Part shown: positions 1-12,449 of the stretch, piece by piece | How positions within the stretch are numbered: the first letter of the stretch is position 1 | How the letters are laid out: each line of letters begins with the position of its first letter | NCBI RefSeq assembly: GCF_032854445.1 | Contig: NC_088302.1 | Coordinates: 8,305,338 to 8,369,337 of the forward strand | From: Liolophura sinensis | Taxonomy: Eukaryota > Mollusca > Polyplacophora > Chitonida > Chitonidae | DNA: 64,000 bases | Direction: 5' to 3' | Translations under genes and position numbers: made by a program | Notes under the pieces: generated by a model | What the model was told of the DNA's origin: nothing | Databases searched by the model: none | Seen by the model: the letters and a program-made list of their open reading frames with translations, nothing else

Positions 1-120
1 GAACAAGACACCTTTGTCTTCATATCAGTTGAACCAAATCACATTGCCGTAATATCGGATGAACAAAATCGCGGTGTCCTCACATCATATGAACCAAATC
101 ACATTGCCCTCACAAAAGGG
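1..120 (+). repeat. 30-bp minisatellite, copy A
   Basis: About four degenerate units of roughly 30 bases, consensus near CCAAATCACTTTGTCCTCAC followed by ATCAGGTGAA. The same block heads copies B, C and E of array 1. The unit is a multiple of three without stops, so it reads open as a 10-residue peptide repeat; I do not take that as proof of coding. Confidence 0.8.
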
Positions 121-899
121 ATACCAGTGACATCAATTTGTTTCCAGTTCATCCAATCATTTTTTCTCAAATCTCTACATCCTGCCACTATTGTCCGTCT
201 TTAGGTTTCCAAAAACTCTCCGAAACGATCATGTCCAAAGATGAAAACGATACAGAACAGCTTCATTGCAATATACTATATAATAAAAATAATTCAAAGT
301 TTTATCTTATCAATAAGCAGTTCTGCTTCATTTTACCCCAAAAATGACATGGCGTCATTGAGCATTTATCCAATCTTGTAACCAGTGATCAACTTGAGTG
401 TAACGCCACAAAACTATATGAAAAAATAATATTGCTAAATTTCAATTTATTGTTTTCTCTTTGCACACGAAATGTTGGAGGAGATGGTAGACTTATTATT
501 TTTGATGTACACTAATGCCACATAACGACGAAAAGTGCGTAAACAGGAATAAACACCGTGCCAGTGTAAAGCATCGTCCCCTGATGACAACGCATGTGAT
601 GGAGAAAGATTTAAACGTGTGACGTCCCTGAAGTGTTCTCTGTAGCAGAACATTGAGGTTAATAACAGTAGGAGAATAGACAATGAAGGCGTTCTTACAT
701 TGTGTATCTCATGTTTGCTCGGGCAAAGTCAGTTCTGTGCAGGTTAATATCTTAGGGATTAACCTTAGTCTGGGGCAGGTAGTCTATGGAATTCTCGGGA
801 GGTATTATTTAGGGGTGAGCAGGTAAACAGCACTCGCTGACAAATTGGGCTTTTGGTTGATAACAATAGGTGCGTGTTGAGTTTTAACAATTTTGTTTA

Positions 900-1045
900 G
901 GGGGTATCCGTGGCCAATGAGTAGCGTGCCAGTGAAGCACAGTAACTCAGGAGTGTCTCCAATGCGGTCCATAAAGAGTTAAATCAACTCATACTGGTTT
1001 CCTCTTTGGTCGTACGTTGGAAGGTTTCCAAGCAACCTGGGGTGA
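900..1045 (+). mobile_element. Fossil SINE fragment inside unit A
   Basis: From TCCGTGGCCAATGAG through CCAATGCGGTC, TGGTTTCCTCT and CGTACGTTGG to AGCAACCTGGGG, this follows the main SINE of the window (compare 60,684-60,912 and 34,109-34,327) in order and spacing, but it is heavily mutated and lacks the AAAT tail. It lies at the same place in copies B and C, so the insertion came before those duplications. Confidence 0.72.
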
Positions 1046-1299
1046 ACTACAAGTGTCTACATGCACATACTTACACATAATAACAGTGTTAAACAATAAA
1101 AAAAAATACAAAAAGATTTTTAGTTGTACAAGCACAAAGTGCAGTCATCAACAAAATTGTCTTGTCCGATTGTAGACGCTTAATCTTACTATACCAAATC
1201 CATTAGTAAGTCCGTTAGTGTTTGTATTTAACATGGAGGGGTAAGCAATACAATCAATATGTATGAAGACAAAGACAGAACCACAAGTCAGCAAACCGG

Positions 1300-2215
1300 A
1301 CGGGATGCTTAACAGAATACGTCCAAAAACTCCAGAACCTGAATTACAACGGATTAGCATTGTTGTTAAAGTGTCTGACGTTAAAGAGACATGTCTGTGA
1401 AAATTGATGCGTGACATGAAATCACCTCATCGCGAGGTCAAGCTATAATGCTCATTGACGTCGGCGTAAGTATCAAACAGATTTCCGGCGTCCATTAAGA
1501 AAACAGGAAACAGTTCATCTTCGGAAAAAACGTACGGTCATTTACATTGGTCATTTCTAGATATCCCATAAATCTCACACGATGTAAGCCCTGTCAGTTT
1601 GCACTATCTACTGCAGGATTGGTTTCTTGTAAAGTAAGGGAATATCACAGCACAAAGGAAATGGCGTTTGGTGAGTGTCTACAAAGAACTGCAACATTAA
1701 AGGTTAGAAGGAGTATATATTGGAAAAGAAGTGCTGTATCTTAACCATTGCAGAAACCACAGGGACAATGTTCCTTTGTCATAATCATTTTCTAATTAGT
1801 AGTTACAAAAACTTAACCAACATCCAAATTGCAGTTGATCTAAAGTACACATTAGATTTCTTTGCAAAAAGAATAGTGTTACCAGGACGTTTCTGGAAAA
1901 ATTGGTGCGTGACATGAAATCCTCTCATCACGATGTCACGCCATAACGCTCACTGATGTCAGGGTAACCATCAACAGAATTCCACCGTTCAGTTATGGTA
2001 CAGGAAATAATCCATCAGCTGAGAAAAGCCAAGCCGATACAGTAACGTATGGCCACTTACATTGTCCATAATTACATAAACGACAAATCTCACTTGATGT
2101 AAGTCCTGTCTGTTTCACGTGTTATCTACTGCAGCCTGATTAACTCCAAATCTCGGATTTCTTGTAAAGTGAGAGAATTTTCACAGCACACAGGAAGATT
2201 GGTGAGAAATAAAGC
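1300..2215 (+). repeat. Duplicated module of about 500 bp within unit A
   Basis: Two diverged direct copies (about 1,300-1,700 and 1,880-2,215). Each carries, in order, GCGTGACATGAAATC, a CTCATTGACGTC-type motif, an ACAGGAAA motif, CATTTACATTGGTCAT-type sequence, AATCTCAC..GATGTAAG, and TTTCTTGTAAAGT. The same string of motifs recurs in copies B-E and in reverse orientation at 57,280-57,600, so the module looks like an old dispersed element that was doubled inside the unit. I recognise no transposase or tRNA promoter in it. Confidence 0.75.
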
Positions 2216-2502
2216 TTCTGGTGAAGGCAAGACAATTCATCCAACCACTAGACTGTTGTGGTGTGGCACATGGCAACATAGAACCTAAACATATGTAGTA
2301 CAAAACAACATAGAACCTAAACACGTGTGAAACCGGACAGAGTGCCTTGGAAACCCACAACCATCCGCAGGTTTGCTCCCGAGACAATGTCGCTTTAATC
2401 TACAGTTCTTCTCAGGACCCTTCGGTCAGTATGGAAATGAACTACTCTGCTGTGCTGATGTCAACAATGATAGCTGTCAAAACGGCTTTGTGGTTGCCGG
2501 GA

Positions 2503-2516
2503 GGGGGGGGGGGGGG
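2503..2516 (+). repeat. Run of 14 G in unit A
   Basis: A pure G run flanked by further G-rich sequence. It is the site of the main length difference between A and B and is a likely place for sequencing or assembly error and for polymerase slippage. Confidence 0.9.
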
Positions 2517-2763
2517 CGCACGGGTGCGCTAAGCTGATCAGCATGTTCATCGATGACGTCAATTCGTAATATTCCCGACCACTAGCGGAAATTATGCGTA
2601 AACTAGAGCGGGTTATTGAGAAACATAAAATATGCCCCAAAAATAAAAAGTGAAAATTCTCATTTTCATTGGGTCATATCTTCATTCATTTTCCTTAAAA
2701 CAATACTCTCCCTTCCATAGTACATTTTCGTGCATCCTTTACGAATGCAGTGTCTGATAGGAA

Positions 2764-2796
2764 GGCCGGTAATAATGCTTGCGTATTAAACCGGCC
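2764..2796. other. Short inverted repeat (GGCCGGT stem), unit A
   Basis: GGCCGGT at 2,764-2,770 faces AACCGGCC ending at 2,796, with a partly pairing AATAAT...ATTA interior. It is present unchanged in copy B (10,752-10,784). No function is assigned. Confidence 0.5.
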
Positions 2797-4459
2797 ATGG
2801 TGCGCACAATGGTAATAGTATCTGTTCAGCCAACTCAGCTCAGAAGCTTGGAACATTCAGAATCTTATAGTAGGCGCGATGGAACTGTAATACATTAAGG
2901 CATGTTTTCCCTTTCAAGGCTTGATTGTGTTCAACGTGGTCGAATTGTATGAACAGATTCCCTCACAACAGAATAACAAGCATTATGCAGAAATTTGAAA
3001 TAGAGAATTTAGCATAGCGGAAATAAACCCATGGCTTAGCATTGGCTTTAAGATAGTGAAATGTGGCATATAATCCTGTCACAATACTGTGAATATAGCT
3101 CCTTTAATGGCGATATTTAATCCCAAGGTGGACGTAAAAAAGACATTTGCGGAAGAAAAATCGTCGCAGTATTTCAAAAACCTTTTAGCTCTGGGCGATA
3201 GGCTTTGAGATCTGTCAATAAACGCGAGAGTTAAGGTCTGTTCGATGATTATGGAAGGTCCAGACTATAGGCAATACTGGAATTGACGCCGGAATGTCTT
3301 ACGTTACGTGGAAACGACACTTTTAGTGTTGGTCTCTGACATGACTGATCGTCTACCTCTGTATAACATCTTTACAACGCCAAACAGCAAGAATGAAACA
3401 GGTTTATTTCTCTCCAAGTTTACCACAGCTCTAACGACACTATTATCGTTCCGAGCAGCTTGGATTCGACTCCCTGTTAAGTAAAACCAAAGGTTAAAAG
3501 TTTTTTAGAAACACAACGCCTCGTTTGTGTGCAAATTAAACACACAAGCGATATATCCATACATAGTGTACGCTGTATAATTCTTAAACGCTAAGTAATA
3601 TTCAAAATCGATAATCGTTTATTAACGCTAGGGCTTACTAACTCTATTATCGTTTATCAAAAACACGCGTACAAAAACAACGACTTGACCTTGCTAGAAA
3701 ATGATATAGCCTCACTGACAGATCCAAACTTTTCTTTTCTATACAAATACACAAATATACTTTTGGGATTTTTAGACACGAGTTATTTATATTGCAGGCA
3801 CAAGGTAATCAAAATTTCGAGCCAGCTAGACGGATTAGGCACGTAGATCATGTATGCTATGTGTTTCCTCGATATAGAAGCGCCGTACAGGTTGCGCCTT
3901 TTAGCACGCTTGGAAGGCCAAATAAAGGCCAGACAAGGCATTGAAAAGTCATTGAAGACGACAGTTTTGGGCATCCTGACTCACAAATGTGTATTTGGCT
4001 GTATTGTACGGTATGGTTGTAATCGCTATTCTTTTTCTGTGTTATCTTGATTAGAACTGATCATAAAGGTGTTGTGTACACAATAGAATATCAGAATTTG
4101 GGATTATTAATAGTGCTTGGTTTTTGTATGATAAGAGCAGCCTCATGTTTTTGACCAGAGAATTTGACCACATAAATTATTATTTGAATGTGGGTAGGTC
4201 TTGGTTGAGGATGAATATAATATCAAGTAAACGACATAACTTGACTAACTTGGGCTACAGCACACAAACACGTTGTACATACTGCCGATGGCTTGTACGT
4301 CCGGGCACTCTGTCCTCCAGCCACAAAACAGATCGTCATCTTTTTTTTTTTAGTACAGTGTTAATTTAGTGAAATAGATACAGTTGTAAATCATTGGTGA
4401 AGGACCGATAGGTGAATCAGGCACTTAATATTTTCAAATTTTCTACATAATAATTCTTC

Positions 4460-4580
4460 ACAATGACAGCTAGACAACCAGCCAACCTACCATCCACAAA
4501 CAACCAGCCAGTCAGGAAGACAGCTAGACATCTAACCAACCTATCTACCATTCACAACTCACGCACCCTGCTGGCACGCT
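4460..4580 (+). repeat. Minor block of CAGCTAGACA-type minisatellite, unit A
   Basis: About two units of a relative of the 67-bp repeat (GACAGCTAGACA, ACCTACCATCCACAAAC, CCAGCCAGTCAGG). The same block is in B at 12,450-12,570. Confidence 0.75.
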
Positions 4581-6130
4581 AACCACCTTGTCAACTTCAT
4601 ATCGACCAAAGACATAATTCTGTACGTTTTAAAGGCTACGCAACTACAGTTCTCTTTATATTTCACTTCATTTTCGGAAAAAATACCATCATGGCTGAAA
4701 ATTTGAAAATGTTCAGTTGCCCATATTTCTTAGCTTAGAAACTGTAAAATTTTATCCTAGGGTCACGTGATCACAACGCTGGCATACAAACCTTCCGGCA
4801 ATTGAAAGTAACATTTGCAGCCTCTTGAACTGCCTACCTGTGGGTCAGAGATCCGGTATTGTAATCATAGTTAGTGCTTAGTGCTTAATAAGGCACTCAC
4901 TTTTCGTTGTGGTCAGGTCAGGTGTGATATTGCAGAGACAATGGAAAGCTTTGTCCAGGAGGCTGTACGTCTTGTCTAACACGCGAAGTAGCATTCCACA
5001 CAGCGATCCTACATCATCGATACCGGCATTGACGGAGGTGCAACCCCAGGCTGATAAGCCAGGTATGTCTCGTGTGGGAATGGCAGACCAGAGTCCAAGG
5101 ACAAACTGAAATCGTATACACCCGAAAGTTTTATCGGTGGGGCTCAAGGGAGTTGGAATTCGTGAGAATTGTCTGATATTTCACCACAATACTCGATATC
5201 GACTGTGAAGTAATAAGAGCTAGAATGGGCAGTTGACCAGTTTCCAGTCTCAGCTTTCATAAACACCGCTGATTTAGTCTGTGCTATTGAGCAAATAACA
5301 GAAGCATTAACGCTACCAGGCGAAAAGCGATTTTGTTTAAGCCATATTTATCTTCACAGCACAATTCAGATGATTAAACATATGATTTTCGTTTGAGAAA
5401 ATTAAAACGACGTTAGTTCTGAGTTTGTTGCTTATTTCACAGAACCCTTACTCTTTGCTGAAAACCTATTATATATTAACTCAGACCATAACTAAGATGT
5501 CGGAATATGGCACAAGTTTTTACATGTCCCTTCAGGAAATATGACAGAGAAGGGTAGTGGCATTCAACGCATCACTGGTATCTTCGATTGAATGTTAAGA
5601 ATCAGTGGAAAATGATCCAGCCCATTAACTGTTGAGTATCCGATTGAGTAGGCGGCTAGATACAAGTGTGCTAAGTCCCCCGATATTTGTATGCTAACAG
5701 ACAAATATTGACAGCTCAGAAGTGGCTAATGGTGGTGAGATGTAAAAAATACAACGCAGCCATTTTGTTAGGGCAGGACATGGTGACGGCTGTAAATCAC
5801 ATTTACGTGTTCATATTCTAACAGCCCATTCCTTATCACATATTTCCTCTCTCATGGAAAAAATTAATAAAAACACGAAACGAGGAAATAAATGAAAATA
5901 GAGTATTAGTAATACCCCTGAAGGCTCAGTTCTAATTACCACTTAGATTATGACAGTTTCCGACCTGCGTTGAATACTCCCGAGACGGAACAGAAAATGT
6001 CACTTTTTTGGAAAGAGGGTAGAGTGAAGTGTAACTGAAGCTTCTGATCTGACTTGGAAGTTCCTTGTATTTACAGACTTCATGAAAGGTTCTCTTTGGT
6101 GCTATATTTGTTTCTTGAGTCTTCCTGTTA

Positions 6131-6352
6131 TTGATATATAGTTACATGGAACATGTAAATTGTAGAGTAAACGGGCCTTAATGAATGTTTTGTAAAGAGC
6201 AAACTTGATATATAGTTACATGGAACATGTAAATTGTAAAGTAAATGGGCCTTAATGAATGTTTTGTAGAGAGGAAATTTGATATATAGTCACATGGAAC
6301 ATGTAAATTGTAGAATAAATGGGCCTTAATGAATGTTTTGTGAAATATTTTT
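6131..6352 (+). repeat. 74-bp tandem repeat, three units, unit A only
   Basis: Units start at 6,131, 6,205 and 6,279 with TTGATATATAG and contain GGGCCTTAATGAATG. Copy B has only the last partial unit at about 13,798 because of a deletion of roughly 500 bp. Confidence 0.9.
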
Positions 6353-6384
6353 AATAATGTAATTAATCTGCCAATCGTTCACAA

Positions 6385-7290
6385 ATCATCCACCAAGCAC
6401 CAAGCACGAAGCCAGTCAGCCTGACAGCTAGACAGCAAAACGAAACAACCTACCATCCACCACCCACCAAGCAAGCAGCCAGTCAGCCAGACAGCTAGAC
6501 AGCAAAACGTAACAACCTACCATCCATCACCCACCAAGCAAGCAGACAGTCAGCCTGACAGCTAGGCAGCAAAACGAAACAACGTACCATTTACCACCCA
6601 CCAAGCAAGCAGCCAGTCAGCCTGACAGCTAGACAGCAAAACGAAACAACGTACCATCCACCACCCACCAAGCTAGGAGACAGTCAGCCTGACAGCTAGA
6701 CAGCAAAACGAAACAACCTACCGTCCACCACCCACCAAGCAAGGAGACAGTCAGCCTGACAGCTGGACAGCAAAACGAAACACCCTACCATCGATCACCC
6801 ACCAAGCAAGCACCGAGTCAGCCTGACAGCTAGACAGCAAAACGAAACACCCTACCATTCACCACCCACCAAGCAAGCAGCCAGTCAGCCTGACAGCTAG
6901 ACAGCAAAACGAAACAACCTACCATCCACCATCCACCAAACAAGGAACCAGTCAGCCTGACAGCTAGACAGCAAAACGAAACAACCTACCATCCATCACC
7001 TACTAAGCAAGCAGACAGTCAGCCCGACAGCTAGACAGCCAACCAATGAGCGTACCATCCATCACCCACCAACCAACCAGCCAGTCAGCAAAAGAGCTAG
7101 ACAGCAAAACGAAACAACCTACCATTCACCACTCACCAAACAAGCAGACAGTCAGCCCGACAGCTAGACAGCCAACCAATCAGCCTGCCATACATCATCC
7201 ACCATGCAATATAGACAACCAGTCAGCTTACCATCCGCCACCCACCAAGCAAACCAGACAGTTAGCACGTCATCTAGGCAGCCAACCAGC
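6385..7290 (+). repeat. 67-bp minisatellite, about 13 units, unit A
   Basis: Units of 67 bases built of ACCAAGCAAGCAG, CCAGTCAGCC, GACAGCTAGACAG, AAACGAAACAACC and TACCATCCA blocks. The last few units are less regular and mix with an AACCAACCAGCC variant. Related single blocks occur at 4,460-4,580 and 12,450-12,570. The low-complexity Pro/Gln/Thr frames read from it (for example 7,046-7,306) are a by-product of the base composition. Confidence 0.92.
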
Positions 7291-7924
7291 CAACTTACCA
7301 TCATGAAACAGAAAATCTGTTTACATTCGCTTTTCAAGAAGTTTGTCAGCAGTAGAGAGTAAGGGTGAGACTGGTCCACTTGATGTCGTCGACGTCCAGC
7401 AATAGAAAGTGGGTCTAAAATACCATTTGAGTATTGAAATACTAAATACTACAATAGATGCCGTGATGAGACTTGTTGTTTTCGCTGTTCTTACAAAAAT
7501 ATCTGTCACAAATGCACTATTCTACATCTGTCTGTGGTAAGGCTCTCAAAAGGGTTGCATATGAAAGGCGGTGTGATCAAACTGCTAAAAACGTCTCCAA
7601 AATTGTTTTAGCAAGGAGATTTCTCCTGTAAAATTCAAACAGCCAGTACACATTACCTGGTATTGGCTGGCAATAATCACCTATTAAATGTACACTTGAT
7701 GGTTCTTAGTGTTACAGATTACTTTATTATCGTTATTTTGTGTGTTTGGAAGATGTAACGTTAACTACCAAAAGAGAATGCCTGGCGACTCATTAACAAC
7801 GTTGATAGCAGGAATGTCTTCAGAAAACAGCACTCATTAATGAACTGTGTACCCGTTAACACAGTACATGTCAATTTTTCGCCTTATCTGGATAGCAGAT
7901 CTATCTGTGACTTTTTCCTTACAT

Positions 7925-8075
7925 CACATAAACCAAATCACTTTGTCCTCACATCAGGCGAACAAAACCACTTTGTCTTCATATCAGTTGAACCAAATCA
8001 CATTGCCGTAATATCGGATGAACAAAATGGCGGTGCCCTCACATCATATGAACCAAATCACATTGCCCTCACAAA
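7925..8075 (+). repeat. 30-bp minisatellite, copy B
   Basis: About five units, orthologous to 1-120. The longest surrounding frame (7,840-8,307, 155 codons) reads the units as variants of NHFVLTSGEP. The frame is broken in copy C by a TAA inside a unit, so selection on a protein is not supported. Confidence 0.8.
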
Positions 8076-8859
8076 AGGGATACCAGTGACATCAATTTGT
8101 TTCCAGTTCATCCAATCATTTTTTCTCAAAATCTCTACATCCTGCCACTATTGTCCGTCTTTAGGTTTCCAAAAACTCTTCGAAACGATCATGTCCAAAG
8201 AAGAAAACGATACAGAACAGCTTCATTGCAATACACTATATAATAAAAATAATTCAAAGTTTTATCTTATCAATAAACAGTTCTGCTTCAATTTACCCCA
8301 AAACTGACATGGCGTCATTGAGCATTTATCCAATCTTGTAACCAGTGATCAACTTGAATGTAACGCCACAAAACTATATGAAAAAATAATATTGCTAAAT
8401 TTAAATTTATTGTTTTCTCTTTGCACACGAAATGTTGGAGGAGATGGTAGACTTATTATTATTGATGTACACTAATGCCACATAACGACGAAAAGTGAGT
8501 AAACAGGAACAAACACCGTGCCAGTGTAAAGCATCGTCCCCTGATGACAACGCATGTGACGGAGAAAGATTTAAACGTGTGACGTCCCTGAAGTGTTCTC
8601 TGTAGCAGAACATTGAGGTTAATAACAGTAAGAGAATAGACAATAAATGCGTTCTTACCTTGTGTATCTCATGTTTGCTCGGGTAAAGTCAGTTCTGTGC
8701 AGGTTAATATCTTAGGGATTAACCTTAGTCTGGGGCAGGTAGTCTGGGGAATTCTCGGGAGGTATTATTTAGGGGTGAGCAGGTAAACAGCACTCGCTGA
8801 CAAATTGGGCTTTTGGTTGATAACAATAGGTGCGTGTTGAGTTTTAACAATTTTGTTTA

Positions 8860-9012
8860 GGGGGTATCCGTGGCCAATGAGTAGCGTGCCAGTGAAGCAC
8901 AGTAACTCAGGAGTGTCTCCAATGCGGTCCATAAAGAGTTAAATCAACTCATACTGGTTTCCTCTTTGGTCTTACGTTGGAAGGTTTCCAAGCAACCTGG
9001 GGTGAACTACAA
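8860..9012 (+). mobile_element. Fossil SINE fragment inside unit B
   Basis: Orthologue of 900-1045, same mutations and same flanks, carried along by the tandem duplication rather than inserted separately. Confidence 0.72.
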
Positions 9013-9259
9013 GTGTCTACATGCACATACTTACACATAATAACAGTGTTAAACAAAAAAAAAAAATAGAAAAATATTTTTGTTAGTACAAGCACAAAGT
9101 GCAGTCATCAACAAAATTGTCTTGCCCGATTGTAGGCCCCTAATACTACTATACCAAATCCATTAGTAAGTCGGTAAGTGTTTGTATTTAACATGGAGGG
9201 GTAAGCAATACAGTCAATATGTATGAAGACAGAGACAGAACCACAAGTCAGCAAATCGG

Positions 9260-10175
9260 ACGGGATGCTTAACAGAATATGTCCAAAAACTCCAGAACCT
9301 GAATTACAACGGATTAGCACTGTTGTTAAAGTGTCTGACGTTAAAGAGACATCTCTGTGAAAATTGATGCGTGACATGAAATCACCTCATCACGAGGTCA
9401 AGCTATAATGCTCATTGACGTCGGCGTAAGTATCAAACAGATTTCCGGCGTTCATTAAGAAAACAGGAAACAGTTCATCATCGGAAAAAACGTACGGTCA
9501 TTTACGTTGGTCATTTCTACATATCCCATAAATCTCACACGATGTAAGCCCTGTCAGTTTGCACTATCTACTGCAGGATTGGTTTCTTGTAAAGTAAGGG
9601 AATATCACAGCACAAAGGAAATGGCGTTTGGTGAGTGTCTACAAAGAACTGCAACATTAAAGGTTAGAAGGAGTATATATTGGAAAAGAAGTGCTGTATC
9701 TTAACCATTGCAGAAACCACAGGGACAATGTTCCTTTGTCATAATCATTTTCTAATTAATAGTTACAAAAACTTAACCAACATCCAATTTGCAGTTGATC
9801 TAAAGTACACATTAGATTTCTTTGCAAACAGAATAGTGTTACCAGGGCGTTTCTGGAAAAATTGGTGCGTGACATGAAATCCTCTCATCACGATGTCACG
9901 CCATAACGCTCACTGATGTCAGGGTAACCATCAACAGAATTCCACCGTTCAGTTATGGTACAGGAAATACTCCATCAGCTGAGAAAAGCCAAGCCGATAC
10001 AGTAACGTATGGCCACTTACATTGTCCATAATTACATAAACGACAAATCTCACTTGATGTAAGTCCTGTCTGTTTCACGTGTTATCTACTGCAGCCTGAT
10101 TAACTCCAAATCTCGAAATCTCGGTAAAGTGAGAGAATTTTCACAGCACACAGGAAGATTGGTGAGAAATAAAGC
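9260..10175 (+). repeat. Duplicated module of about 500 bp within unit B
   Basis: Orthologous to 1,300-2,215, with the same two direct copies. The second copy has a small loss at about 10,115 where A still reads TTTCTTG before TAAAGTGAG. Confidence 0.75.
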
Positions 10176-10470
10176 TTCTGGTGAAGGCAAGACAATTCAT
10201 CCAACCACTAGACTGTTGTGGTGTGGCACATGGCAACATAGAACCTAAACATATGTAGTACAAAACAACATAGAACCTAAACACGTGTGAAACCGGACAG
10301 AATCCCTTGGAAACCCACAACCATCCACAGGTTTGCTCCCGAGACAATGTCGCTTTAATCTACAGTTCTTCTCAGGACCCTTCGGTCAGTATGGAAATGA
10401 ACTACTCTGCTGTGCTGATGTCAACAATGATATCTGTCAAAACGGCTTTGTGGTTGGCGGGGTGTGGGGC

Positions 10471-10484
10471 GGGGGGGGGGGGGG
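10471..10484 (+). repeat. Run of 14 G in unit B
   Basis: Orthologous G run, with more G blocks on both sides (10,459-10,469 and 10,486-10,488). This makes a G-quadruplex structure plausible by pattern. Confidence 0.9.
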
Positions 10485-12449
10485 TGGGTTCGTAGGAGAG
10501 AACAGGGAATGGATGCGCTAAACTGATCAGCATGTTCATCGATGACGTCATTTCCTAATATTCCCGACCACTAGAGGAAAATATGCGTAAACTAAAGGGG
10601 TTATTGAGAAATATAAAATATGCCCCAAAAATAAAAAGTGAAAATTCTCATTTTCATTGGGCCATATCTTCATTCATTTTCCTTAAAACAATACTCTCCC
10701 TTCCATAGTACATTTTCGTGCATCCTTTACGAATGCAGTGTCTGATAGGAAGGCCGGTAATAATGCTTGCGTATTAAACCGGCCATGGTGCGCACAATGG
10801 TAATAGTATCTGTTCAGCCAACTCAGCTCAGAAGCTTGGAACATTCAGAATCTTATAGTAGGCGCGATGGAACTGTAATACATTAAGGCATGTTTTCCCT
10901 TTCAAGGCTTGAATGTGTTCAACGTGGTCGGAATTGTATGGACAGATTCCTCCACAACAGAATAACAAGCATTATGCAGAAATTTGAAATAGAGAATTTA
11001 GCATAGCGGAAATAAACCCATGGCTTAGCATTGGCTTTAAGATAGTGAAATGTGGCATATAATCCTGTCACAATACTGTGAATATAGCTCCTTTAATGGC
11101 GATATTTAATCCCAAGGTGGACGTAAAAAAGACATTTGCGGAAGAAAAATCGTCGCAGTATTTCAAAAACCTTTTAGCTCTGAGCGATAGATTTTGAGAT
11201 CTGTCAATAAACGCGAGAGTTACGGTCTGTTCGATGATTATGGAAGGTCCAGACTATAGGCAATACTGGAATTGACGCCGGAATGTCTTACGTTACGTGG
11301 AAACGACACTTTTAGTGTTGGTCTCTGACATGACTGATCGCCTACCTCTGTATAACATCTTTATAACGCCAAACAGCAAGAATGAAACAGGTTTTTTTCT
11401 CTCCACGTTTACCACAGCTCTAACGACACTATTATCGTTCCGAGCAGCTTGGAATCGACTCCCTGTTAAGTAAAACCAAAGGTTAAAAGTTTTTCAGAAA
11501 CACAACGCCTCGTTTGTGTGGAAATTAAACACACAAGCGATATATCCATACATAGTGTACGCTGTATCATTCTTAAACGCTAATTAATATTCAAAATCGA
11601 TAATCGTTTATTAACGCTAGAACCTACTAACTCTATTATCGTTTATCAAAAACACGCGTACAAAAACAACGACTTGACCTTGCTAGAAAATGATATAGCC
11701 TCACTGACAGATCCAAATTTTTCTTTTCTATACAAATACACAAATATACTTTTGGGATTTTTAGACACGAGTTATTTATATTGCAGGCACAAGGTAATCA
11801 AAATTTCGAGCCAGCTAGACGGATTAGGCACGTAGATCATGTATGCTATGTGTTTCCTCGATATAGAAGCGCCGTACAGGTTGCGCCTTTTAGCACGCTT
11901 GGAAGGCCAAATAAAGGCCTGACAAGGCATTGAAAAGTCATTGAAGACGACAGTTTTGGGCATCCTGACTCACAAATGTGTATTTGGCTGTATTGTACGG
12001 TATGGTTGTAATCGCTATTCTTTTTTCTGTGTTATCTTGATTAGAACTGATCATAAAGGTGTTGTGTACGCAATAGAATATCAGAATTTGGGATTATTAA
12101 TAGTGCTTGGTTTTTGTATGATAAGAGCAGCCTCATGTTTTTGAACAGAGAATTTGACCAGATAAATTATTATTTGAATGTGGGTAGGTCTTGGTTGATG
12201 ATGAATATAATATCAAGAAAACGACATAACTTGACTAACTTGGGCTACAGCACACAAACACGTTGTACATACTGCCGATGGCTTGTACGTCCGAGCACTC
12301 TGTCCTCCAGCCACAAAACAGATCGTCATCGTATTTTTTTTAGTACAGTGTTAATTTAGTGAAATAGATACAGTTGTAAATCATTGGTGAAGGACCGATA
12401 GGGGAATCAGGCGCTTAATATTTTCAAATTTTCTACATAATAATTCTTC

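Larger units (their letters stand above)
1..7672 (+). repeat. Array 1, copy A of a long tandem unit (about 8 kb, start cut by window edge)
   Basis: This block recurs almost base for base in copy B. The offset is 7,960 bases up to about position 2,500 and then 7,989-7,990, because the G-run region is about 29 bases longer in B. I place the phase start at the AATAATCACC sequence seen at 7,673 and 14,568, so the first roughly 290 bases of A lie left of the window. By eye A and B differ at only a few positions per 100 bases. No frame in the unit resembles a known protein. The short paired frames (for example 447-683 minus, 1148-1417 minus, 4878-5147 minus) are open in both copies simply because the copies are young. 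The unit contains a 30-bp minisatellite, a fossil SINE, a duplicated module of about 500 bp, a 74-bp repeat and a 67-bp repeat. Confidence 0.93.

Noticed and set aside
447-683. 78-codon minus-strand frame conserved in A and B (8,407-8,643)
   Set aside because: Conservation is explained by the recent duplication. Changes are not biased to silent sites as far as I can see, and copy C has deleted the region.
7046-7306. Pro/Gln/Thr-rich 86-codon frame
   Set aside because: It is a translation of the irregular end of the 67-bp minisatellite and is not kept in copy B.
7840-8307. 155-codon frame at the head of unit B
   Set aside because: It rests on a stop-free 30-bp minisatellite, has no domain, and is stopped in copy C.
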